The position numbers and the translations under genes are program-made. Positions 14,915 through 22,924 of a DNA stretch of 30,532 bases are shown here, in pieces; within the stretch, counting starts at the first letter, position 1, and each line of letters opens with the position of its first letter. The DNA is from Pseudomonadota bacterium (GTDB lineage: Bacteria > Pseudomonadota > Gammaproteobacteria > Burkholderiales > Thiobacillaceae): the NCBI GenBank assembly GCA_021802595.1, contig JAJZRT010000004.1, positions 1-30,532 of the forward strand, written 5' to 3'. The notes under the pieces were generated by a model. It had not been told where the DNA came from, made no database searches, and saw only the letters and a list, made by a program, of their open reading frames with translations.

Positions 14915-17866
14915 TCAACGGCTGGAACCCCACTCGCGCCCGGACGCGCTGTGCTCAAGACTCGCGCCCTCGCGCTGTCGGGCCGTATCGAGCATCGATT
15001 GCAAACGCTCGTACGCTTCGGGGTTGCGTTCGGCCGTCGGCGCCGTGGCCACGCGCCCTGCGTCGTGATCACGCGTCTCGGTGCGCTGTGTAATCGCCGC
15101 GCCCAGCGCGCCGCGCTCGACTGCCGCGCGAGTTGCGGTCGTTGTCAACGCCGTCTCGTTGCCGCCGCGGTTCATGTCGAGCCGCGCGGCCAGCTTCTCC
15201 ACGCTGTCCGTCACCAGCACCGCTGAATCGCGCGCACGCGACAGCGAGACATAGAGGCGATCGAGCGTGCTCAAGTTCTGCTGGCTTGAACGCATCCACG
15301 CGATGGCCACGTCCGCGGTTTTGCCTTGCGCCTGGTCGGCGGTCATCGCATAGGCGTGGTCCAGGCGCAGGGCGCGGGTCGTATCGAGCTTAAGTCCCTG
15401 GCCGTGCGCATCACGCACGTGCAGATGCTGCGCGTCGTGGCCGGTGACGGTCAGCGTGCTACCCGTGGGCAAGCGCAGCGTGCTGCCGTCATCTCGTTGC
15501 GCCTGGATCGATCCGCGCGTGACGATCTTCGAGCCGGCGCCGATCTCGAGCGTCTTCGCATCATGTACTTCGAGGCGCGTGAGCTGGCGCGGATTGAACG
15601 TCCACTGCGTACCGTTCTCGCGCTCGACGGTGATGCCGCCGTCGCGCACCGACACGACGGACGTGATCTCACCCTTGCCGGTGCCGCCCTGGTAGGCCCT
15701 GCCCCATTCGATGCGATCGCCGGGCTGATAGCGCGCCGCATCGGCGCGCTGTGTCGCAGTCCACTGCTTGCTGTCCAGCACCGCGACTTCGCGCAGGTCG
15801 CGCACCTGGCCGGCAGCGATGCGCTGCGTGTGGATCGCGCTGTTCAGATCGGCGCGATCGGCACGACTCAAGCCGATCACCAGCGTGTCCTTGCCCTGGT
15901 TGGTCGCGTCCCTACAGCGCGTGGCGATGCGCTCGATCGCCTGCTCGCGCAGACTGGGGCCGTCGTCGTCGCGGGCCTTGCCCTTGGCCGGCTTGATCTC
16001 GTGCACCTCGATGCGCTGCAGCGCCTCGGCGGTCTTGCCCGCCAGTGCGTCATAAACCGCCTGACGCAACCCTTCGTGGCGCTGGCGCACGATCTCGGTC
16101 AGGTTCTCGCTACCCAAGTGCTCACGCAGCTGGGTGAAGGCGGCGCCAGCGCCAACGCTGCCGATCTGCTTGGTATCGCCGACCAGCAGCACGTGCGCCT
16201 GTTCGGTGCGCGCGCGTTCCATCAGCTTCTCCATGTCCTTGGCCGCGACCATGCCGGCCTCGTCCACGATCCAAACCGCGCGCTCCGAGTGTTCGCCCGA
16301 CTTGCGCGCCAGCGCGGCGGACACCGTCTCGTCGCGCAGGCCCAGCGCCTGGCCCAGCGTCTGCGCGGCGGATCCCGTGGGCGCGAGGGTGCGCACCTGC
16401 CAGCCGCCCTCGCGCGCGACCTCGGCCACCGCCGCCAGCACCGAGGTGGTCTTGGCGGTGCCGGCGTAGCCGTGCAGAATCTGCAAGCCGCTGGTACGGT
16501 CCAGCAAGCTGTGCACCGCACTGCGCTGCTCCGCGCTGAAGGCATGGCCGGTTGCCTGCTCGCGCACCGCGATGACGCGCTCGATCGTGGCCTGGCGCGC
16601 GGCCGCCTCGCGGCCTGCGCCTCGCGCCTCGCCGATGCGTACGGCGCCCTCGCGCTGCAGCGCGGCGGCGTGCCCCAGCAGGGCCCGCTCGGTGCGCAGG
16701 CCTTCACGTGTGGTGTAGCCCTCACGCCAGTCGCGCTGCCCGCCCGCCGCGCGGCCCCAGGTGCGCCGTGCCTGCAGCTCGCCAGCCTGCTGGGCGCGTT
16801 CGATCGCGGCTTGGATCGCCTGCTCGCCCGCCTGCCCTTGGCTGGCAATCCGCGCCTCGTGCACGAGGTCGCGCGCACTGAAACGCGCATCACGTTCGGC
16901 CAGGTGCTCCGCAGCACGGTGCACCGCGGTGTCGGCTGCGGCGGCGCGCTCCGCCGCATCGAGAACGCGACCCTGCGGGCGCTGCTCGGGTTCGTAGCCG
17001 TGCGTCCGCGCGGTGGTGCGCCATTCCGCGGCCAGCGCGGCGCGATCCTGGACGTCCTTGGGCGCGCGCGTCTCCAACGTCGCGACCTGTTTCTCATCGG
17101 CGCTGGCAGTCTCGCGCGAGAGGCCGCGCGCTTCCAGCGCGGCATCGATCTCGGCCTTGCGGCTGCTCCACGCCTCGCGCAACGCTTCCGGCACCTCACG
17201 CAGCTCGAAACTGGGGTGACCTTGGCTGTTCACGGTCCAATCGACTGTGTAGCCCGCCTCGCGCGCGCCGTGCGCGAGCGTGTTCATGTAGACCGCGTTG
17301 ACCTCGGCCTGCGCTGCGTAGATCTCGCGCGAGTCAATCGAGCGCCACGCGCCGGTCTCCGGGTTGCGCGTGACATTGGCGATCACCGCATGCGAATGCA
17401 ACTGCGGATCGGCGTTGCGACTGGTGGTATGCCGGAACACCGCCGCCGTCATGCCGTCGCCCTGCTTCCAGACGTACTCGCCCTCGGCGCCGCGCTGGCG
17501 CGTGACGATGGCGTGCTGCTCCAGGTGCGCCAGCGCCGCGTGCACGGCGGCGTCGTGCGCGGCCACCAGGCGATCATCGCCCGTCAAGGCGGCAATGCTG
17601 GCCGACTTCGGCGCGGAGAAGGTCACATCCCAGCCGGGCGTGTGGCGATCGGCCTGGCCGAGCTGCCGGCCTTCCACGCGGCCCTCGAGGACTTCGGCGA
17701 ACTTCACTGCGCTGTCGCGCACCATCGGCCCGCTGAGGCCGAGCGCGGCGGCGCCTTCGCCAAAGAAGCGTGCCGGCGCGCTGCCGCCTTCGCGGTAGTA
17801 GTCGTCACGCTCCGAGTAATACCCCAGCGCCTGCCCGCCGCTGCCGACTTTGCTGACCGTGATCAT
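14915..17866 (-). CDS. traI: MobF-family conjugative relaxase-helicase (TraI/TrwC type)
   Basis: The 983-aa protein would nick oriT, stay covalently on the 5' end and unwind the transferred strand. The N-terminal TrwC relaxase domain has two tyrosine pairs at residues 16-17 and 23-24 (LGYYSERDDYYREG), the same numbering as F-plasmid TraI, and the metal-binding cluster DPQLHSHAVIANVTRN. The helicase half is RecD-like: Walker A GYAGTAKTT, WIVDEAGMV, LVGDTKQIGSVG, and the late motif TLDRLYVSLSRARD. The length matches TrwC (about 970) rather than the much longer F TraI. The ATG overlaps the traD stop by four bases, so the two are coupled. It probably acts on the candidate oriT upstream of traD. 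Confidence 0.93.
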   Translation of the reverse strand: MITVSKVGSGGQALGYYSERDDYYREGGSAPARFFGEGAAALGLSGPMVRDSAVKFAEVLEGRVEGRQLGQADRHTPGWDVTFSAPKSASIAALTGDDRLVAAHDAAVHAALAHLEQHAIVTRQRGAEGEYVWKQGDGMTAAVFRHTTSRNADPQLHSHAVIANVTRNPETGAWRSIDSREIYAAQAEVNAVYMNTLAHGAREAGYTVDWTVNSQGHPSFELREVPEALREAWSSRKAEIDAALEARGLSRETASADEKQVATLETRAPKDVQDRAALAAEWRTTARTHGYEPEQRPQGRVLDAAERAAAADTAVHRAAEHLAERDARFSARDLVHEARIASQGQAGEQAIQAAIERAQQAGELQARRTWGRAAGGQRDWREGYTTREGLRTERALLGHAAALQREGAVRIGEARGAGREAAARQATIERVIAVREQATGHAFSAEQRSAVHSLLDRTSGLQILHGYAGTAKTTSVLAAVAEVAREGGWQVRTLAPTGSAAQTLGQALGLRDETVSAALARKSGEHSERAVWIVDEAGMVAAKDMEKLMERARTEQAHVLLVGDTKQIGSVGAGAAFTQLREHLGSENLTEIVRQRHEGLRQAVYDALAGKTAEALQRIEVHEIKPAKGKARDDDGPSLREQAIERIATRCRDATNQGKDTLVIGLSRADRADLNSAIHTQRIAAGQVRDLREVAVLDSKQWTATQRADAARYQPGDRIEWGRAYQGGTGKGEITSVVSVRDGGITVERENGTQWTFNPRQLTRLEVHDAKTLEIGAGSKIVTRGSIQAQRDDGSTLRLPTGSTLTVTGHDAQHLHVRDAHGQGLKLDTTRALRLDHAYAMTADQAQGKTADVAIAWMRSSQQNLSTLDRLYVSLSRARDSAVLVTDSVEKLAARLDMNRGGNETALTTTATRAAVERGALGAAITQRTETRDHDAGRVATAPTAERNPEAYERLQSMLDTARQREGASLEHSASGREWGSSR

Positions 17867-19611
17867 GCGGCGTCGCCCGTTCCTGCTGCGCTGGTTGTTA
17901 CGTCCGCGTCGCGCCAGCTCGCATCACGCAGCGCCTGCAGTTGCGCGGTGAGCTCTGGCGCCGGCGTCGGTGCAAGTGTCTGCACCGGTGCCGCGCTGGT
18001 GGGCGCAGGAATCGCCGACGCAGCCGGTGTCACCGGCGCAGGCGGCACGGGCCGCGCCGGCTCAAAGGCCGCCGCCACGAGCGGCCGGTCACGCGGCGTC
18101 AGTCGCACCGCGGCGATCGGCAAGTCGCCGGCGCCGAGTTTCAAAAACCCGCACAGCTTGGGCAGTCGGTGCGTGTCCAGCTCGCTGGGTAAGACCAGAC
18201 GCTCGACGCTGATCTGCCGCGTGCTGGTTTGCTGCGCGCCGTGATCGGCGCGGCCCGAGGCGCGCGTCAGCCGCGAGACTTGATGATCCCCGAGCAAGCG
18301 CGAGCAATATTCGGCGGTGTTGGCATCGCCACACGCCAAGGTCAATTGCGACCCGCAGCAGCTCACGAGCGTGTGCGCGCTGTGCTGCCCATAGAGTCGG
18401 ACCAGCTGATCAATCGCCTGCACGCCGAGGATCGCGCACCCACCGGATTTGCGCGCGCGGGTCAGAAAGTCTTCGAGATTGGCCAACCGACCGATGGCTG
18501 CCGTTTCGTCGAGAATCAACCACGTGCGGCAGTCCGGATCGGCGGGCTGTTCGAGCACACCCAGCGCGATCAGATCGAGTTGCGCGCCGATCAAGGTTCG
18601 CATGGCCGAGATCTGCGCGTCCTGATAATTCCACCAAGCCGCGCCGGCGCCATCGCGCGCCCACGCGCGCACCGAGAAGGCCTGAGCACCCGCATTTGGC
18701 GACAGCCAGCTCAGCGGCTGGATATAGGGCGAGGCGGTGCCGCGCACGCTATGGAACATAGGCGAGTCGGCCTTCTCGGGCAGCAAGCCTGCCGCCGGCG
18801 TGCCCGCGAGGCGTTCGCGCAATTCGTCGAGTTTCGCGTGCAACGACAGATGCACGATCGCCGCGTTATCCAAGCTCGCGGAATGGCAGTGCAGCAGGAT
18901 GCCTTGCAGGAACTGCTGTGCAAACCTGTGCCATGACGCATCCTGGCCCTCAGCATCCGGTACCAGGGAGCGTGCGAGCAGCGCGGCATCCTCGGGCGCG
19001 CGCATCTCCGCCAGCGGGCTCCACTGCGCTGACCGCGCATCCAGGGGATTGAGCACGACATCGCCGGCGCGCCAAAACCGCGCCAAGTATTCGCCTTTGG
19101 GATCGCCCACGGCCGCGCGATCGCCACGCTCCCTGATCGCGTCCAGAATCTCGGCGATCGTTACGCTCTTGCCCGTGCCCGGCGCACCGGTCACCAGCAA
19201 GTGCCGCGGCTCCAGCTCACGCGGCATCGGCACACCGCCGATGACAATACCGCCGAGCTTGCCGCGATAGCGCTTCTCGCACATCTGCGCCACAACGCTC
19301 GCGCGCTGGAGCTGCGAGCCGCGCAGTGCGACTTCCCCGCGCCGTGCCTTCTGCTGCCGCCGGCGTACGCAACTCTCGGCGATAATCCAGGTGCTACCCG
19401 CAGCGACTGCGCCGCTCCAGTCGCCCACCCCGGCGGCCAACGCGGCGCCCAGCAGCAACGCGCCCCGCCAGCTCAGACTCCACGCAGTGCGGTGGGCCCA
19501 GCGCTGAAACAGCGCATCCGGGCCTGTCCCGAGCACGCGCGGCGTCAACGTGCCGCCCAGGATGAGGCCCAGCAGCAGGGCAGAATGCAAAGCCATCAGG
19601 TCGTAAAACAT
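17863..19611 (-). CDS. traD: Type IV coupling protein (TraD/TrwB type)
   Basis: The 582-aa protein is the hexameric ATPase that links the relaxosome to a conjugation channel in the inner membrane. Two N-terminal hydrophobic segments (LHSALLLGLILGGTL and LSWRGALLLGAALAAG) precede the ATPase domain with Walker A VTGAPGTGKSVTI, KGEY..RFW and Walker B WLILDETAAIG. The C-terminal tail is Pro/Ala-rich and low complexity. The ATG at 19611 is chosen because it starts just before the first membrane helix; upstream in-frame codons run through the non-coding repeat. No channel genes are present, so it must serve a helper element's secretion system. Confidence 0.92.
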   Translation of the reverse strand: MFYDLMALHSALLLGLILGGTLTPRVLGTGPDALFQRWAHRTAWSLSWRGALLLGAALAAGVGDWSGAVAAGSTWIIAESCVRRRQQKARRGEVALRGSQLQRASVVAQMCEKRYRGKLGGIVIGGVPMPRELEPRHLLVTGAPGTGKSVTIAEILDAIRERGDRAAVGDPKGEYLARFWRAGDVVLNPLDARSAQWSPLAEMRAPEDAALLARSLVPDAEGQDASWHRFAQQFLQGILLHCHSASLDNAAIVHLSLHAKLDELRERLAGTPAAGLLPEKADSPMFHSVRGTASPYIQPLSWLSPNAGAQAFSVRAWARDGAGAAWWNYQDAQISAMRTLIGAQLDLIALGVLEQPADPDCRTWLILDETAAIGRLANLEDFLTRARKSGGCAILGVQAIDQLVRLYGQHSAHTLVSCCGSQLTLACGDANTAEYCSRLLGDHQVSRLTRASGRADHGAQQTSTRQISVERLVLPSELDTHRLPKLCGFLKLGAGDLPIAAVRLTPRDRPLVAAAFEPARPVPPAPVTPAASAIPAPTSAAPVQTLAPTPAPELTAQLQALRDASWRDADVTTSAAGTGDAA

Positions 19612-19638
19612 GAGCGCGTCCTCGGAATCAGGCGGAAT

Positions 19639-19654
19639 GCCTATCCCTATAGGC
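19639..19654. promoter_or_regulatory. Hairpin/box ATCCCTATAGGCGCA upstream of traD
   Basis: GCCTAT CCCT ATAGGC is a perfect 6-bp stem with a 4-base loop. Its core with flank, ATCCCTATAGGCGCA, recurs at 25776-25790 before another minus-strand operon. On the minus strand it reads TGCGCCTATAGGGAT and lies about 35-40 bases before the ATG in both places, so it may be a -10-type promoter element or a regulator site. The CTATAG core also recalls nic sites of MobF plasmids. Confidence 0.45.
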
Positions 19655-19669
19655 GCAGGCACTGCCGCC

Positions 19670-19993
19670 GTGCGTATTCCGGTTAAACCCGCCAGCCGTT
19701 CCGGTCTCAAACCCGCCATGGCTGAGACCCAACCAAGTTTCGTCGTCATCGTCGGACGCTGCACACGAGCTTCCGATCTGCGGGCGGTGTCGTGCTGCTG
19801 CCTGACCTTCGAGTCCGGAGCGCACCCGCGATCTTGGCGGGCGATCATGGCGCGCCACTGTGGTTCCACATGTCGTTGCCGAACGGCGCGCACCTCAGAC
19901 TGCCGGCGCCGACAGGGGTGCAGGGGTGCAGGCTGGACTGCATGCGGCCACCGCACACTGGCGTTAGATTGGCTTGAGTGGCACGTGTGACCC
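19670..19993 (+). repeat. Dispersed repeat, copy 2; candidate oriT
   Basis: This is the longer copy of the repeat at 11959-12242 and fills the non-coding gap upstream of traD. It begins with two direct iterons, TTCCGGTTAAACCCGCC (19677-19693) and TTCCGGTCTCAAACCCGCC (19699-19717). Just before the first iteron a short stem GCAC/GTGC is followed by GTATTCC, reminiscent of the R388 arrangement in which an inverted repeat ends in GGTGCGTATTGTCT at nic. Location next to the coupling protein and relaxase genes supports an oriT role; the nick site is not proven. The rest of the gap to 20178 shows nothing else. Confidence 0.55.
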
Positions 19994-20178
19994 AAAGAGC
20001 GGGACCATCGGATCGGTGATCCTTCCTGACTAGGCCATGCTCGCGGACGCGCTGATTTAGCGCCGCGATCATTTGCTAGAAATCGCGCTCCGAATATTGC
20101 TCGCCGAGAAGTAGGTCTGATGCGTCGTACGCCTATGCAGTGGACCAATCAACAAGGCGCGATCCTGCGCCGCAGCCG

Positions 20179-20457
20179 CTACGCCCGGTCCAGGCCGTGC
20201 CAAGTCCGGCCACCAGAGACGGTCACCAGCACTGCATAGGACTGCACCACCCGCCCCGCCGCGCTCTTGGCCTTGGCTAGCACCTCTTCCTTGGTGATAT
20301 CCGCCTCGTAGTTGTATTCCGCCGGCGGCATCCGGAACCGGCACTTGTCGGTCTCCAGAGTGTCCGTGAAACCCAGCTTGGCGAGAGTCTCGTACAGCTG
20401 CTGGTAGTGCTCCCAGGTGGCGTCATGCAGCTCGATGCGAACGGTGAAACGGGGCAT
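20179..20457 (-). CDS. DUF2622-like small protein
   Basis: This 92-aa protein (MPRFTVRIELHDATWEHYQQ) has the look of DUF2622 proteins: a short ferredoxin-like fold with FTVRIELHDATWEHYQ, PPAEYNY, ITKEEVLAKAKSAA and a final SYAVLVTVSGGRTW. The type V antitoxin GhoS is a distant relative of this fold family. The ATG at 20457 is chosen over a farther in-frame start because CGGAGA lies before it and the family starts here. It follows the E1 gene by 55 bases on the same strand, so it is probably the last gene of the Ubl operon. Whether it is part of the conjugation pathway, a substrate, or a regulator is not known to me. Confidence 0.75.
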   Translation of the reverse strand: MPRFTVRIELHDATWEHYQQLYETLAKLGFTDTLETDKCRFRMPPAEYNYEADITKEEVLAKAKSAAGRVVQSYAVLVTVSGGRTWHGLDRA

Positions 20458-20512
20458 GGTGCGATCTCCGTTTGGGAGTGGAGTGAACGGCGCGGGGCCC
20501 GGATTCGGCGAC

Positions 20513-21310
20513 TCAATGCCATGGCGCATCGCCCAGCGCGTGGATATCATCGAAGTGGGGGCAGCGATGGTCCTTGAGCGCAGCCACCTTTCGGCTCGGC
20601 CCCAAGGTCATGCGGTTGCCGTCGTACTCGGTGTACAGCTCCGGCGGCGTCTCGGACCAGGGCGTGATCAGCTGCATGAACTGCCCCACCGCCGTAGACG
20701 CCAGGGTGCCGTTGGGCCAGATGACTTGTGGGCGGCCGCCGACGGCGCCGTAGTGTTTCGCCTCCTCGGCCAGGCGCGTCTCGGTGATGAAGCCAAAGCA
20801 GCGCAGGCAGGGGCGGCCAGGCAGGGACAGGATGACCTGGCCCGTGACGGCAAAGCACGGCGCGGTGCCGTGCACGTCCATGCCCAGATCCAGGTAAGGG
20901 ATGTGGAATCGGCGGGCGAACTGCTCGAGCTCAGCGCGGGCCCGGTAGCTGTCCATGCAGCCAAAAATCGCATGGCTGAACTTCAGGGCATCGCCCACCG
21001 CCTGCCAGGGTTCGGCGTAGGTGGCCACCTCGGCCTCGGGATTAATCTCGGTCAAACGCCGCGCTATTACGTCCACCTTGAGGTCTCCCCGCTGTGCGGC
21101 AACGGCGCCCAGCCCGACCATGCGGTTGCTGTTGCTGACGTCGGCGTGATCGAAGTCCACCAAGTGGAAGCGTCCGACGCCGATGTGCGCCAACTGCTGC
21201 ACGACATGGGAGCCACCCCCGCACAGACCGACGACGGTGACCTCGGTCGAGCCCAGGATCGCCGCGGCGTGGTCGCCGAGAAAGCCCTGACGGGCGTGAC
21301 GCTCATGCAT
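20513..21310 (-). CDS. ThiF/E1-like ubiquitin-activating enzyme
   Basis: The 265-aa protein is a ThiF/MoeB-fold adenylating enzyme expected to activate the C-terminus of the Ubl protein with ATP. The Rossmann nucleotide loop is VTVVGLCGGGSHVVQQLAHI followed by the acidic turn FHLVDFDHADVSNSNRM. A CLRC pair (RPCLRCFGF) and a later CPHF may hold zinc or include the thioester cysteine. It is a single-domain E1, shorter than CBASS Cap2, which fuses E1 and E2. The ATG overlaps the end of the JAMM gene by eight bases. Together with the upstream Ubl, E2 and JAMM genes it makes a full prokaryotic ubiquitin-type cassette. Confidence 0.88.
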   Translation of the reverse strand: MHERHARQGFLGDHAAAILGSTEVTVVGLCGGGSHVVQQLAHIGVGRFHLVDFDHADVSNSNRMVGLGAVAAQRGDLKVDVIARRLTEINPEAEVATYAEPWQAVGDALKFSHAIFGCMDSYRARAELEQFARRFHIPYLDLGMDVHGTAPCFAVTGQVILSLPGRPCLRCFGFITETRLAEEAKHYGAVGGRPQVIWPNGTLASTAVGQFMQLITPWSETPPELYTEYDGNRMTLGPSRKVAALKDHRCPHFDDIHALGDAPWH

Positions 21311-21812
21311 GGTGGCCTCCGAGGCGGAGCACCGCCGTGCCGATGGATACGATGTCGGTGAGCGGGTGCACCGCCCGATCCTGCGGACACCAGATCCGTC
21401 CTGCCGCCGCGTCCAGACTCAGCAACAGGGTGCCGTGCGGCTGGGTCGGGGCCACCTTCCAGAAATCGGGCATGAACTTGGCGCTTTCGCGCAGGTCCAC
21501 CTGACTGAAGCTAGGAATGCCGCGATGGTCGTGCCTATGGAGGTGGAACACCGGTCCTTGTCGCTGGTAGGCCATCTGCAGTGCAAGCCGGAAGGCGGTA
21601 GGCCCGAGGACCGCGCCCATACAGTCGCTTTCGATGTAGTCGGCGTCGGCCACCGGCAGATAGGTCTGGGCCAAGAGCAGGCAGCGGCCTGGGGCCGCCC
21701 CGATGCGACAATGCAGGAAGCCCACTCGCTCCCACGCGTGCGCATGGGGTCGGGAGAGGTCCGCGTGAATGGCCGCGAGCATCGACTCCGGCAGGCGGGC
21801 CTGGTAGTTCAT
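21303..21812 (-). CDS. JAMM (MPN+/JAB) isopeptidase-like protein
   Basis: The 169-aa protein has a JAMM-type zinc peptidase core: a candidate catalytic Glu at residue 28 (AWERVGFLHC), a His cluster at residues 90-96 (HLHRHDH) and S-x(2)-D at 103-106 (FSQVD). The spacing from the last His of the cluster to Ser is one residue off the classical H-x-H-x(7)-S-x(2)-D, which I believe occurs in the Mov34-like members of Ubl operons. It would trim the Ubl tail to expose its Gly-Gly or remove Ubl from targets. The ATG at 21812 overlaps the E2 stop by four bases (ATGA), which decides the start over longer in-frame alternatives. Confidence 0.85.
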   Translation of the reverse strand: MNYQARLPESMLAAIHADLSRPHAHAWERVGFLHCRIGAAPGRCLLLAQTYLPVADADYIESDCMGAVLGPTAFRLALQMAYQRQGPVFHLHRHDHRGIPSFSQVDLRESAKFMPDFWKVAPTQPHGTLLLSLDAAAGRIWCPQDRAVHPLTDIVSIGTAVLRLGGHHA

Positions 21813-22159
21813 CGCAGAGCGTGCAGGTGGGCGAGTAGCATCTGCGGCAACGGCAGGCTGGCGCTGACGTTTTGCCAAGACCAAGTGTGCCATGTGCGAC
21901 CGAGGAGAGAATGTACGGTCCAGTTCGCGGGCTGCCCTCCGATGCGCTCGCGCTCCGGGATCGGCTCGGCCAAGAACAACCGGGTCGCGTAGCCGGTATG
22001 GGGGCCAGGACACAGCAGGGCGTCGATCTCGCGCCGTGACTCCCCCACATGGACCGGCTGGTGCGGCAAATACAGGTAGCGGTGCCCACCCTCGGTCAGC
22101 AGTTGGGCATCCGGGTTGATGGCCCGGACGCTGGCGAGCTGGGTTTCATCCGGGCTCAC
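21809..22159 (-). CDS. Prokaryotic E2-like conjugating protein (family E type)
   Basis: The 116-aa protein resembles prokaryotic E2 family E proteins: a beta-rich N-terminal half (RYLYLPHQPV), the segment LLCPGPHTGYATRLFLAEPI, and a C-terminal helical tail with the paired Trp pattern RTWHTWSWQN. It would accept activated Ubl from the E1 and pass it to a target. The only cysteine is C50 in LLCPG; whether it is the catalytic residue cannot be settled by eye. It uses a GTG start overlapping the Ubl stop (GTGA) and overlaps the JAMM gene by ATGA, so the cassette is translated as one coupled unit. Identification rests partly on neighbours. Confidence 0.75.
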   Translation of the reverse strand: MSPDETQLASVRAINPDAQLLTEGGHRYLYLPHQPVHVGESRREIDALLCPGPHTGYATRLFLAEPIPERERIGGQPANWTVHSLLGRTWHTWSWQNVSASLPLPQMLLAHLHALR

Positions 22160-22422
22160 GACGAGCCTCCCTGCCGCACATGGCTGACGAACACCTCGCC
22201 GCCCTTGATGTGCAGGGAGCGATCATCGTTGAGCGGTTTGAACTCGGCGTCTTCGACCAGATCGAGCTCATAGTCGGGCGGAATGCCGTAGCGGTGCTTG
22301 AGCTCGCTGACCTTGTAGACGCCGTCCGGAATCGTGTGTTCGACCCCGTCCACCGAAATCGTCACCAGCTGGCCGTGCTCGTGACCCGGGCCCTTGTCGT
22401 GGTTGTCTTGGGATGTGTTCAT
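22156..22422 (-). CDS. Ubiquitin-like protein (multiubiquitin-type single domain)
   Basis: The 88-aa protein starts with a disordered His/Gly-rich leader (MNTSQDNHDKGPGHEHG) and continues into one beta-grasp domain (LVTISVDGVEHTIPDG, SELKHRYGIPPDYELDLVED, LNDDRSLHIKGGEVFVSHV). It ends QGGSS, so removing two residues would leave a Gly-Gly C-terminus like mature ubiquitin. It resembles the multiubiquitin-domain family but has only one copy. The ATG at 22422 has an AAGGAG site at ideal spacing and is preferred to a much longer in-frame reading through the divergent promoter. It is the first gene of the cassette, with the E1, E2 and JAMM genes behind it. Confidence 0.85.
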   Translation of the reverse strand: MNTSQDNHDKGPGHEHGQLVTISVDGVEHTIPDGVYKVSELKHRYGIPPDYELDLVEDAEFKPLNDDRSLHIKGGEVFVSHVRQGGSS

Positions 22423-22482
22423 CACTGGGCTCCTTGGCCGAGTCGGAGAGTTCACCGGCAGGATTGCGGTTCTGCCAGCACA

Positions 22483-22560
22483 GAACGTTCGCTGTACCGA
22501 ACTTTTGCCCAGTATCGGGATGACGTGTGCGAATGTCAAACGATTTGTTCGGTATAGTAG
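22483..22560. promoter_or_regulatory. Divergent promoter/operator between Ubl and XRE operons
   Basis: An inverted pair TACCGAAC (22495-22502) and GTTCGGTA (22547-22554) flanks the space between the two divergent operons. The right half-site overlaps a -10-like TATAGT upstream of the XRE gene. A GAACGTTC palindrome lies beside the left half-site (22483-22490). The spacing of the arms suits two repressor dimers, one per promoter, so the XRE protein probably controls both directions. Confidence 0.6.
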
Positions 22561-22597
22561 TACTCGCTCTATCTTGACACCAAGGACACTACCTGTT

Positions 22598-22924
22598 ATG
22601 CCGAAAAAACTCGGTGAAAAGCTCCGCACGCTACGCAAGAAGCAGGACGGGCTTACCCTGGACAAGCTCGCGGCCCTGGCGGGCATGAGCAAGAGCTACT
22701 TGTGGGAGCTGGAGAATCGCGACTCCCCTCGACCCTCGGCGGAAAAGCTCGCGGCGCTGGCCGCCCTGCTCGGTGTGACCACGGACTTCCTGCTCGATGA
22801 GGACATTACCGAGCCGGATGAGCGGCACCTGGATGTGGTGTTCTTTCGCAATTACTCGCAGCTGCTCCCGGAAGACAAGGAACGCATCCGGAAAATCGTC
22901 GTGACGTTCCGGAAGGAATCGTGA
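22598..22924 (+). CDS. XRE-family transcriptional repressor
   Basis: The 108-aa protein has a clear N-terminal XRE/Cro helix-turn-helix (LGEKLRTLRKKQDGLTLDKL, AALAGMSKSYLWELENRDSP, LAALLGVTTDFLLDED) and a short C-terminal tail (LPEDKERIRKIVVTFRKES) of the kind involved in dimer formation. The ATG at 22598 is preferred to an upstream in-frame start in the divergent Ubl promoter. It overlaps the ImmA/IrrE gene by four bases (GTGA). XRE plus ImmA/IrrE pairs are regulator-antirepressor units in mobile elements and stress circuits: the peptidase cuts the repressor on a signal. Here the pair faces the Ubl cassette. Confidence 0.9.
   Translation: MPKKLGEKLRTLRKKQDGLTLDKLAALAGMSKSYLWELENRDSPRPSAEKLAALAALLGVTTDFLLDEDITEPDERHLDVVFFRNYSQLLPEDKERIRKIVVTFRKES

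Noticed and set aside
15326..18244. Very long plus-strand open frame opposite traI and traD
   Set aside because: GC-rich coding DNA keeps the opposite strand open. The minus strand holds clear relaxase and coupling motifs; the plus frame has none. The same applies to long plus frames opposite res (3251-4789), mod (7175-8797, 9137-10441) and the winged-helix gene (27610-28467).
20513..21812. Reading the E1 and JAMM genes as CBASS Cap2/Cap3
   Set aside because: No cyclic nucleotide synthase or effector gene is nearby, the E1 is single-domain rather than an E2-E1 fusion, and separate Ubl and E2 genes are present.
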